Source of the DNA: Candidatus Bathyarchaeota archaeon
GTDB taxonomy: Archaea; Thermoproteota; CALKCG01; B24; JAGTQN01
Assembly: GCA_018396395.1 (NCBI GenBank)
Contig: JAGTQN010000045.1
Location: forward strand, 1 to 12,808
Length of the DNA stretch: 12,808 nt
Direction of reading: 5' to 3'
Part shown: positions 6,885 to 12,808 of the stretch, one piece after another
Layout of the letters: the number at the start of each line of letters is the position of its first letter
Position numbering within the stretch: the stretch's first letter is position 1
Made by a program: the position numbers and the translations under genes
The notes under the pieces: model-generated
Database searches by the model: none
What the model was told of the DNA's origin: nothing
Seen by the model: only the letters and a program-made list of their open reading frames with translations

Positions 6885-7215
6885 TGATCCTTTGCGATAT
6901 TTTATGGTTGTATTTAGGAAGAAAGATGCCCTGACACTGAAAGCCTCCCTTCAGAATTTCCTATATGGATTTCTATTCCAGGACGCTTAGGGCACATATT
7001 ATCCATAATCTGTTCATCGATAAGCGTATCAAAAGATAGGGTGAGGATTTCACCTTATTGGCATAAATCCATAGAATACCATTTCACTTGATTTGTTACA
7101 TGAAGACTTTGCAAAATTTGCTTAAGACAATAAATAACCTTGGAGGCGAAGCTCCTGAGCTTCAACACCATAGGTTTTAAGAATGCATTAAGGATAATAA
7201 AATAGGGGTCCTTTA
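6885..7215. other. Intergenic region before the Lrp-family gene
   Basis: No credible gene is seen here. It contains a 7-bp inverted repeat ACGCTTA/TAAGCGT (6983-6989, 7021-7027), an AT-rich palindrome GCAAAATTTGC (7111-7121) and the stronger palindrome described at 7148-7163. A TATA-like TTTTAA lies at 7175-7180, about 40 bases before the TTG start of the regulator. Confidence 0.5.
7148..7163. promoter_or_regulatory. Candidate operator upstream of the Lrp/AsnC gene
   Basis: GAAGCTC-CT-GAGCTTC is a 16-base palindrome with perfect 7-base arms. It lies just upstream of the likely TATA box and 53 bases before the regulator's start codon. Lrp/AsnC proteins commonly autoregulate through dyads in this position. 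The site is visible; its use is inferred. Confidence 0.4.
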
Positions 7216-7680
7216 TTGAGCGAACTCGATGATCTTGACCTGCGCATTTTATCAACTTTGCAGCGAAATGCCCGCTCTCCCTTCTCTTCCATCGCAAAGG
7301 CTTTGGGCGTTAGCGAAGGAACAGTCCATCTGAGGGTGAAGAAACTTCTGAGCAAGGGAATCATCAAGGGATTTTCTGCGATTCTAAATCCAGAGAAGCT
7401 GGGGATAGGTATGAAGGCAATCGTATGCCTGAAGGCAGATCCACAACGTTACGAGGATGTCCTTAAAGCCCTTTTAGAAATCCCTGACATCCATGAGATC
7501 TATGATGTAACTGGCGACTTCTATTCAGTCCTTAAAGTGAGGACTAAAAACAAGGAAAGCCTGGCCCAAGTAATCGATAGGATAGGAAGGATACCAGGCA
7601 TTACCTCAACCAGCACGATGATAGTCCTAAGGTCTGTAAAGGAGGAGCTCCTCCTGAACCTCGAGGCCCTTAGGACTTAG
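7216..7680 (+). CDS. Lrp/AsnC-family transcriptional regulator
   Basis: This is a small DNA-binding protein that probably senses an amino acid or related metabolite and forms dimers or octamers. The 154 residues show the standard layout. LDLRILSTLQRNARSP leads into a winged helix-turn-helix (about 24-50, IAKALGVSEGTVHLRVKKL). A RAM ligand-binding/oligomerisation domain (about 62-150) includes the usual DVTGDFYSVLKVR (97-109) near the effector site. The start is TTG. The frame is closed by a TAA six codons upstream, and AGGGG lies seven bases before the TTG. The operator-like palindrome upstream suggests autoregulation. Nearby amino-acid genes could be targets, but nothing in the sequence proves it. 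Confidence 0.93.
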   Translation: MSELDDLDLRILSTLQRNARSPFSSIAKALGVSEGTVHLRVKKLLSKGIIKGFSAILNPEKLGIGMKAIVCLKADPQRYEDVLKALLEIPDIHEIYDVTGDFYSVLKVRTKNKESLAQVIDRIGRIPGITSTSTMIVLRSVKEELLLNLEALRT

Positions 7681-7767
7681 AAGAATACAAGGTAAAGGGG
7701 CTGTGCTACGATTTCATAAAATCCTGAGGCTCCATAGAAAGACTGACGAGAATCTCCATGAAAAATC

Positions 7768-8247
7768 ATGAAAAAAGGGATGGAATTATGGAAAAATCTT
7801 TTTCTTAGAGAACGAAAATCTCCATGGTATCTGGATATGGTAATAGATGCCGGTAGGCTAAGGCGTTGGAGGCGAAGGGGATTCTATTCTGAGCAAGCAT
7901 TAGTAAAGAGGCTCCTCTCAAGAAAATATGGAGCCGTTCGAATCCCATGCTCTAATCCTTCCCAAGAATATCTTCCTGACGTTTTCGCATCAAAGGATGG
8001 GGAAGTCTATGCCTTTGAAGTGAAGAAGCAGAGGCGCTATGTATACATTCGGAAGGACCAGATAAGGAAGCTCTTCGACTTTTTGGACCTCATTCCAATC
8101 CATGAATCCCACAAACATGCCATAATAGCCTGCCACTTCGGGAAGAAGTGGAAGTTCCAGGAGATAAAGAAGGAGGATTTTGAAAGCCTTAAAGAAGAGG
8201 AGCCTCTGAGGATCACAAAGTCGAGCCGGGGCAATTGGAAGCCTTAG
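7768..8247 (+). CDS. hjc: Holliday junction resolvase, Hjc family
   Basis: Hjc cuts four-way DNA junctions symmetrically during recombination and fork repair. The restriction-endonuclease-like core is clear: RRGFYSEQALVKRLL with catalytic E42, then the serine-rich loop before YLPDVFA (D71), then AFEVKKQ (E84, K86). The later segment YVYIRKDQIRKL is the conserved helix after the active site, and FGKKWKF resembles the family's C-terminal strand. The 159 residues exceed the usual 120-140. About 35 residues precede the point where Hjc proteins normally begin, so translation could start at the ATG at 7780 or 7837 instead; none has a good ribosome site. The C-terminal tail overlaps the antisense reading frame of the damaged AbrB-like gene. 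The catalytic set is complete, so activity is likely. Confidence 0.85.
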   Translation: MKKGMELWKNLFLRERKSPWYLDMVIDAGRLRRWRRRGFYSEQALVKRLLSRKYGAVRIPCSNPSQEYLPDVFASKDGEVYAFEVKKQRRYVYIRKDQIRKLFDFLDLIPIHESHKHAIIACHFGKKWKFQEIKKEDFESLKEEEPLRITKSSRGNWKP

Positions 8248-8701
8248 TATCGGCTTTAGCTTTGCCTTTGCCTTTGCCTTTACTTTTACTTTTACTTTTA
8301 ATTTGAGTACCCCCTGAGAAGGCTTCTTCGAGCCTTCTACGATATTTCGTTGTTTTTCTTCGGCATCCTTGGCTTTCATCATAAAGGCTCCAGAATCTAT
8401 CGCGAGCCACGATATCCTATCGCCAGGTTTTAGACCCATAGCCCTAGCGATTTCTTCCGGAACAGTGGTTGCAAAGGGGCTGTTTCCAATGGGGCGCGCA
8501 AGGGTGTAAAAGACTGGAAAAACTCCCTGAACCTTCCCGAGGCTCCTTAACTTTTTCCATAACCTGAATCACTAGGCTTTTCTTCAAAAGATCAAGGTTC
8601 ATAGAGAAAACATAACCCTTCTCCTCCAGAAGGGCCCTTGCCAGAAGGACCATTCGATTAAAGGAGCTTAATTCCCCAATTTCACTCATATTTAATCGCA
8701 T
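7990..8701 (-). pseudogene. Frame-disrupted AbrB/SpoVT-type DNA-binding protein gene with Lys-rich repeat tail
   Basis: Two overlapping minus-strand frames make one sensible protein. The first (from the ATG at 8701) runs MSEIGELSSFNRMVLLARAL to LVIQVMEK. The second then continues LRSLGKVQGVFPVFYTLARP and on to IGNSPFATTVPEEIARAMG and LKPGDRISWLA, a swapped-hairpin AbrB domain. The switch falls at the run of five T on the plus strand (8552-8556): removing one base joins the frames. After the domain, an array of 6-bp units encodes alternating Lys-Val and Lys-Ala (about 8254-8301). The frame then stays open antisense to hjc until 7990; that last part is unlikely to be original. A TATA box lies at 8729-8736, and no ribosome site precedes the ATG. 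A sequencing indel, a true mutation or recoding are all possible. Confidence 0.7.
8254..8301. repeat. Hexanucleotide array, CTTTGC/TTTTAC units
   Basis: Eight 6-bp units are visible on the plus strand: CTTTAG, three CTTTGC, CTTTAC, two TTTTAC and TTTTAA. The two sub-types are block-arranged. On the minus strand the units encode Lys-Ala and then Lys-Val dipeptides in the frame of the AbrB-like gene. The array starts six bases after the hjc stop codon. Confidence 0.85.
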
Positions 8702-8728
8702 TAGGGAATTACTTCGTATAATACCTTG

Positions 8729-8736
8729 TATTTAAA
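8729..8736 (-). promoter_or_regulatory. TATA box for the AbrB-like gene
   Basis: Minus-strand TTTAAATA is centred about 31 bases before the ATG at 8701, with no Shine-Dalgarno sequence between them. This fits a leaderless or near-leaderless transcript. Confidence 0.5.
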
Positions 8737-8854
8737 TGGATGGTCATCAAGGTAATGGGAAAAAAGGAAAGAGCGGGGTGGAAAAATGCCGCTTCCTAAG
8801 GCTGGTTCAAAAAGTGGATTCAAGGATAAGGCTTATCCTAATCTCTGGAGGCGC

Positions 8855-10480
8855 TCACATCCAGGGATAAAGGCATCCTTTATCGGCTTGCATACAATGG
8901 TTATACCAGAGGGCCAAGGGTCCCCGTTTATAGTTGTACTGGGGCTCAGGAGGCCTCCATTCTTTAAGGCGCTCCTCTATCTGCTTATCCGTAAGCTTAA
9001 TGTCTATCCTACGATGCTTTAGGTCAAGCTCTATGATATCCCCATCCTGGACGATGGCCAAGGGACCGCCTACATAAGCCTCAGGGGATACATGAAGGAC
9101 ATTCGTACCATAATGGGTGCCGCTTGTCCTTCCATCGGAAACCCTGATCATGTCCACGACCCCTTTCCTCACAAGGACTGTAGGAATGGGAAGCATTCCT
9201 GTTTCGGGCATGCAGGCAGCCTTTGGTCCCTGATACCTAAGTACCAGGACATGATCCTCAGTGACCTCCAAGTCCTCCTTTAGGAGAGTCCTATAGGCTT
9301 CAGCCGTTGAGTTAAAGACGAGGGCAGGACCTTTGTGCTGAAGAAGTTCCCTATTTAGGCTTCCAGAATGCTTCAGAACGGCTCCATCGGGGGCAAGGTT
9401 TCCCCGAAGGATTGCCAAACCCCCCTCCGGTAGTATAGGCCGATCCAAGGGCTTGATGATATCGCGATTCTGAATGGAGACCTTCGCAAGATTCTCCTCA
9501 AGGGTTTTTCCAGTTACGGTAAGGGCATCCAAGTGAAGTAAAGATTCAAGCTCCTTCATAACGGCCGGGATTCCCCCGGCTTTATGGAGGTCCGTAGCGG
9601 CATAGCGCCCGCTAGGCTTTACGTCGGCGATGAAGGGAGTCGTACGGCTTAGTTCGTCGAAGCGCTCTAATGGAAGCCTTAAGTCCGCCTGCCTGGCTAG
9701 GGCTAAAAGGTGTATAATGGCGTTCGTGGAGCCACCTATAGCCATAAGGACCCTTATGGCATTCTCCATGGACTTTTCTGTGATAATATCCTTGGGCCTT
9801 ATACCTTCCTTTAAAAGCTCCATCACTCTTTTTCCGCTCGCTTCAGCCAGGGCTGAGGCTTCTGCCATGACGGCTGGAACAGAGGCAGATCCAGGAAGGG
9901 CCATGCCTAGGGCTTCCGTAAGGCTCTGCATCGTATTGGCAGTTCCCATAGGACCGCATGCACCTGAGCAAGGAAGGACGCATCGATGAAATTCTTCGAG
10001 GTCCTCCTTTCTTATCCTTCCAGCCCTGTATTCGGCTTCTACCCATTGATAATCCGTACAGCAGACAACGTCCTTTCCTTTCCATGATCCAGGAAGCATG
10101 GAGCCTCCTAGGACGAAGATAGACGGAATATTGATCCTCACGCTTGCCATTAGTAAGGCCGGTATGTCCTTATCACATGTGCATATGAAGACTGCAGCTT
10201 CAGCTGGTTCCGAGAGAAAGACGGCCTCTGTTTCCATGGCTAAGAGATTCCTGTTCGGCAAGGTTTGGCCTGGGCAAAGGCTTAGGGTATTGTATTCGAG
10301 GGGAAAGCCTCCCGCTTGCCAAACACCCCTTTTCACCGCCTCCGAAAGATGCCTAAGATGGTTATGTCCTGGATTCCATTCGCTCCAGGTATTGACGATT
10401 TCCACGATGGGTTTCTTTAAATCCTCGTCCAAGTAGCCTCCCGTTCGGATTAGGGCATCCAAAATCCAGCTTCTAGCCAA
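8855..10480 (-). CDS. IlvD/Edd-family dehydratase (dihydroxy-acid or sugar-acid dehydratase)
   Basis: An iron-sulfur dehydratase that removes water from a 2,3-dihydroxy acid to give a 2-keto acid. The substrate would be a branched-chain dihydroxy acid or an aldonate such as arabonate or xylonate. The 541 residues carry the cluster-binding TCDKDIPALLM (C102) and PCSGACGPMGTANTM (C175). GGSTNAIIHL (249-258) is the family signature. SDGRTSGT (448-455) has the probable catalytic serine S453, followed by HVSPEAYVGGPLA. The first cluster region reads NPGHNHL (36-42), without the cysteine seen in the [2Fe-2S] members. The C-terminus HCMQADKGCLYPWM resembles sugar-acid dehydratases. The TTG start is forced by an in-frame TGA three codons upstream and has AGGAG at 10490-10494. 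No other valine/isoleucine pathway gene is present, so the substrate is left open. Confidence 0.9.
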   Translation of the reverse strand: MARSWILDALIRTGGYLDEDLKKPIVEIVNTWSEWNPGHNHLRHLSEAVKRGVWQAGGFPLEYNTLSLCPGQTLPNRNLLAMETEAVFLSEPAEAAVFICTCDKDIPALLMASVRINIPSIFVLGGSMLPGSWKGKDVVCCTDYQWVEAEYRAGRIRKEDLEEFHRCVLPCSGACGPMGTANTMQSLTEALGMALPGSASVPAVMAEASALAEASGKRVMELLKEGIRPKDIITEKSMENAIRVLMAIGGSTNAIIHLLALARQADLRLPLERFDELSRTTPFIADVKPSGRYAATDLHKAGGIPAVMKELESLLHLDALTVTGKTLEENLAKVSIQNRDIIKPLDRPILPEGGLAILRGNLAPDGAVLKHSGSLNRELLQHKGPALVFNSTAEAYRTLLKEDLEVTEDHVLVLRYQGPKAACMPETGMLPIPTVLVRKGVVDMIRVSDGRTSGTHYGTNVLHVSPEAYVGGPLAIVQDGDIIELDLKHRRIDIKLTDKQIEERLKEWRPPEPQYNYKRGPLALWYNHCMQADKGCLYPWM

Positions 10481-10489
10481 GGATGTTCA

Positions 10490-10494
10490 CTCCT
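10490..10494 (-). promoter_or_regulatory. Shine-Dalgarno site for the TTG start of the dehydratase
   Basis: AGGAG on the minus strand lies nine bases before TTG (10478-10480). A closer GTG in the same area is in another frame and is soon closed by TAG. Confidence 0.55.
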
Positions 10495-10907
10495 ATACTA
10501 TATCAAACCTTCAGGTCTCTTAGGAAGCCATTAAGACGCTAAGCCTTCTAAAGCTTTTCTGTTTTTTCTAAACGATTCATGAATTGGAAAGTCTTCTCGT
10601 AGAGTTGGCAATCTTTGATGGCATGATCCCAAATCAACGAGTTTCCTCACATTCCTTCCTAGACATCTTAAATAGAAATCGCATGGCTTTTTCTAAAGTG
10701 TCGCTATATAAACATACAGCAGAATTTAATAAACCTTAACCCTCAAAAATGGATAATGAAGCTTAGATAGCTCTAATGTAAACCTATCGAACTGAAACAA
10801 CAATAGGTTTCGAATTTCTCCCATCGAAACCATATTTCCCCTAACTTCTGCACATCGCCTTTTAGAAAAAGTTCTTTTAAAGTTTTCCCAAATTAAGCGC
10901 CTTCTCC
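10495..10907. other. Long intergenic region with an unassigned TATA box
   Basis: No gene of credible length is seen. A strong, nearly symmetric TATA element, CTATATAAAC, lies at 10704-10713 with no coding start suitably placed on either strand. Downstream of it is an 8-bp inverted repeat AAACCTAT/ATAGGTTT (10780-10787, 10803-10810) with a 15-base loop. A small non-coding RNA is possible but unproven. T-rich tracts just left of 10908 on the minus strand could terminate the DUF763 transcript. Confidence 0.45.
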
Positions 10908-12056
10908 TTAATGAATTTGTATATATGATCTAAGTCTTCTAAGCGCCAAGAACCGATCGCGTTCCCCAAGCCTCGCCCTATGGATAGATTCCTTAAGGAT
11001 TGCTATGGCTTCATCGTACTCCTTTCGCCTCACAGGAAAAGGCACACCATCCTTACCGCCAAAGGCGAAGGAATATTTCACAGGATCCCTCCAGCTCGCC
11101 TTTTCTCCGAAAATAAGCTCCGATATGAGGGCAAGGCCCCTAACTGTCGCCGGACCTATACCTTCAAAGGCAAGAACCTGCTCGTAATTCCTTGGCTGGA
11201 ATTCGTAAAGCTTAGCTAGAGCTTTCCAATTCATAGCCTTAGGTCCGGCGACAGTTAGGGGCTTAAGTCTGTATTCAACTATGTACTCAGGCCCTTCAAA
11301 GACGGAGCTATTATTCGATAGCCATCTTTTCAGGGATTCCTGGCTTTTTAGACGAAGGCTTTGGTAAAGCCTTTCGAGCTTCGATGGAGGCTCCTTCGCA
11401 AGGTCTGTAGAAGCCTTCCTACAGCCCTCGCTCTCTCTAGCCGTCATATCGAGAACATTCTTATGGACGATGCTTCCGATAATGCCTTCATGGGGTTCCT
11501 CAACGAAGCTCTTCACATTCTTAGATAGCCAATGGTATCTTCTGGCCGCCCGAAGCTCCGGATTCATACCCTGCTGTACGACGCACCATTCGCTATCCTT
11601 CGAAACGAAAATTGTATGGTGGTAAAGCCTGTAGCCTGCTTGAATGGCCGCATTATCGACCTTAGCGGCCATCCTACTCGCATATCGAAGCCTTGAGAGA
11701 TCCTCCTCTGAAATGTCGAATCGTTGGGCGATCCTGAAAAGATCTTCAGGAACCTCATTAGAGTGCCTCCCCTTCCCTCCTGCCGCCTTAAGCCCTAGGT
11801 CTTCCTTTTCCAAGACTGTTTTCAGGACTCCGCAGACGACCGTAGTTGTTCCGCTACTGTCCCAGTCATACGCTAGGGCGCAGGAAAGGGCTTGAAACCA
11901 AAGGGGATCCGAGAGCCTTTTTAAGACTTCCCCTTCTCCATACTCATCGATCATGACCTTTAGGATTCCTTGGGCTAGGCGTTCCATCCTCGAGACAAGC
12001 CATTCTGGTGCCCTTCCACCATGAAGCATGAGATCCGCGTAGCCAGTCCTTCGCAA
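10908..12056 (-). CDS. DUF763 family protein, probable DNA-associated function
   Basis: The biochemical role is not established to my knowledge. The 382 residues match the family well. Blocks include the N-terminal RTGYADLMLHGGRAPEWL, LSDPLWFQALSCALAYDW (48-65), DSSGTTTVVCG (66-76), AAGGKGRHS (91-99), AAKVDNAAIQAGYRLYHH (130-147), VVQQGMN (159-165), ARRYHWLS (171-178) and EPHEGI (187-192). Near the C-terminus FEGIGPATVRGLALISELI (297-315) looks like a helix-hairpin-helix element, which suggests DNA binding. YSFAFGGKDGVPFPV (328-342) is another family block. The start is TTG (12054-12056), matching the conserved N-terminus; GGAAGAG lies just before it. The coding DNA contains a perfect 23-bp inverted repeat at 11136-11158 and 11240-11262, described separately. 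Proximity to hjc and ligase fits a repair role, but they are not one operon. Confidence 0.88.
   Translation of the reverse strand: MRRTGYADLMLHGGRAPEWLVSRMERLAQGILKVMIDEYGEGEVLKRLSDPLWFQALSCALAYDWDSSGTTTVVCGVLKTVLEKEDLGLKAAGGKGRHSNEVPEDLFRIAQRFDISEEDLSRLRYASRMAAKVDNAAIQAGYRLYHHTIFVSKDSEWCVVQQGMNPELRAARRYHWLSKNVKSFVEEPHEGIIGSIVHKNVLDMTARESEGCRKASTDLAKEPPSKLERLYQSLRLKSQESLKRWLSNNSSVFEGPEYIVEYRLKPLTVAGPKAMNWKALAKLYEFQPRNYEQVLAFEGIGPATVRGLALISELIFGEKASWRDPVKYSFAFGGKDGVPFPVRRKEYDEAIAILKESIHRARLGERDRFLALRRLRSYIQIH
11136..11262. repeat. Perfect 23-bp inverted repeat inside the DUF763 gene
   Basis: The bases 11136-11158 are the exact reverse complement of 11240-11262, with 81 bases between the arms. 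The left arm, read on the minus strand, encodes the core of the helix-hairpin-helix-like segment (around residues 300-307). The right arm encodes the preceding segment PLTVAGP (around 266-272). Both keep the gene open. Confidence 0.9.
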
Positions 12057-12408
12057 GGCTCTTCCTATAAAAATATGGAGATCCCCGTATTTAGCTTTCG
12101 TCGAATATTCTTTGATTTTTGAATATCCTTCTAGCTGGTGGCTAAAGGGAACTATGTCTAGATGGCCGAGAAATAGCGCTTTGGTAACTTTTAGCTAACA
12201 CTCTTCAGCAAAAACTTCATATTTCTTCCGTAAAAATAAAGTACACCTAAACCCATAAGGCCTTTTCATCAAATGTCAAGATTAAAGCAACGAACCATAG
12301 ATACTGACAAGATAAGGTTTTAGAAAAGGCCTCCTAGGCCTTCCTTAGGCAGGCGATTCTATGCTATGGATGCCTTTGAAGGCTTTTGGAGGCCATAAAG
12401 GACGATAG
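12057..12408. other. Intergenic region left of the transposase remnant
   Basis: No credible gene is seen. It includes the upstream region of the DUF763 gene, with T/A-rich TATA-like stretches at about 12065-12095, and a GC-rich hairpin AAGGCCT-CCT-AGGCCTT (12326-12342). The last 50 bases share a frame with the transposase fragment but are closed by a TAG at 12406, so any N-terminal part of that gene is already lost. Confidence 0.5.
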
Positions 12409-12808
12409 GATCTTCATAGTAAGGTTTCCCTTGAAGAGAAGGTCTGGGATTTTCTTTTTCTTTTTCTTTTTCTTTTACCTGGCTGGTTTGGGCATGAGGT
12501 CCATGACAAGCGCCATGGGCTCGTTAGGGCTAGCAGGGAGGCCGTAAGGCTATGGATCCATAGGCTTGAAGCCCTGGTATACCATGGTCCTTCCAGGCCA
12601 AGAAGCCTCGTAGCCATAGATGGGACGAAGATAAAGATAAAGCTCCAGAGCAGATGGTTACCTATGGATGCCATATGGAATCAAGGAGGTTTTGGCATCT
12701 ATGCCTCCTGTATCGGTTCTAGATGCCTAAAGGTTCCTTAGGATGGTCCTGGGGGTATGCGGGAATAAGCCTAAGATCCTGGATGGAGGCCATGCCATGA
12801 TATGGTAT
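12409..12808 (+). pseudogene. Decayed DDE transposase fragment, truncated by the window edge
   Basis: A plus-strand frame from 12409 encodes HGLVRASREAVRLWIHRLEA and then SLVAIDGTKIKIK (from about 12607) and IYASCIGSRCLKV. This order matches helix-turn-helix DDE transposases, whose catalytic core begins with a V-I/V-D-x-T-K motif and continues to a strand like IYAS. The frame then meets TAG at 12739. It resumes with DGPGGMRE, similar to the second-aspartate region (usually like DGGPWYREA), and is stopped again by TAA at 12766. About 20 residues seem to be missing between these blocks. A TTTTTC repeat (12450-12478) sits in frame near the front and encodes Phe-Leu repeats. No start codon or terminal inverted repeat was found. 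The family assignment rests on motif memory and is moderate. Confidence 0.5.
12450..12478. repeat. Hexanucleotide array, TTTTTC units
   Basis: Three perfect TTTTTC units (12455-12472) are flanked by a partial unit on the left and TTTTAC on the right. It lies inside the transposase remnant. The closing TTTTAC matches units in the array at 8254-8301. Confidence 0.75.

Noticed and set aside
6805..6990. Small plus-strand frame running off the end of the bicupin gene
   Set aside because: It overlaps the conserved second cupin domain, has no ribosome site, and shows no family resemblance.
8786..9022. Plus-strand open frame of 78 codons with a GGGGTGG-like site before its ATG
   Set aside because: Most of it is antisense to the conserved C-terminus of the dehydratase, and the protein resembles no family that I know.
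10751..10800. Possible C/D box RNA near the orphan TATA box
   Set aside because: The C-like box is degenerate (ATAATGA) and no C'/D' pair is convincing.
12414..12674. Minus-strand frame with a Lys-Arg repeat tail
   Set aside because: The basic repeat is just the TTTTTC array read backwards, and the rest is antisense to the transposase-like frame that carries recognisable motifs.
1..12808. CRISPR array, toxin-antitoxin pair or phage-defence operon
   Set aside because: No regularly spaced repeats with unique spacers and no recognisable defence proteins were found; the AbrB-like gene has no toxin partner beside it.

Overview
This window comes from an archaeon, most likely a thermophilic member of the Thermoproteota/TACK side of the domain. 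Four observations support this. A tRNA-Tyr gene carries two introns with bulge-helix-bulge splice sites. There is an Hjc-type Holliday junction resolvase and an archaeal ATP-dependent DNA ligase. There is a DUF763 protein, a family I know from archaea and thermophiles. TATA-box promoters sit about 25-30 bases upstream of several starts. Starts are unusual: five of the ten protein genes begin with TTG, and in the clearest cases an upstream in-frame stop or a well-placed Shine-Dalgarno sequence forces that choice. The genus cannot be fixed from sequence alone.

Layout, left to right. A plus-strand pair encodes an N-acyl-D-amino-acid deacylase (129-1760) and an acetamidase/formamidase (1875-2804). 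A convergent terminator region follows. A minus-strand pair encodes threonine aldolase (4524-5573) and, downstream of it, the ATP-dependent DNA ligase (2873-4459). Next comes an unusual intergenic block: a 146-bp element with 16-bp terminal inverted repeats and a 10-bp target duplication (5718-5883), whose right duplication abuts the TATA box of the two-intron tRNA-Tyr(GTA) gene (5912-6058). A leaderless bicupin gene (6126-6884), an Lrp/AsnC regulator (7216-7680) and hjc (7768-8247) follow on the plus strand. On the minus strand are a frame-disrupted AbrB-like gene (about 8701-7990), an IlvD/Edd-family dehydratase (8855-10480) and a DUF763 gene (10908-12056). The right end holds a decayed DDE transposase fragment (about 12409-12808).

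Two themes emerge. Metabolically, the deacylase, amidase, threonine aldolase, dehydratase and an Lrp-type regulator fit amino-acid, amide and sugar/keto-acid metabolism, but no single pathway is demonstrated. For DNA maintenance, ligase, Hjc and DUF763 (which has a helix-hairpin-helix-like segment) lie within 10 kb but are not one operon.

The parts that the genes do not explain are structural: the MITE-like insertion in front of the tRNA, a perfect 23-bp inverted repeat inside the DUF763 coding sequence, hexanucleotide repeat arrays at three separate sites (about 1772, 8254 and 12450), and the frame break in the AbrB-like gene. I found no CRISPR array, defence system or complete insertion sequence.
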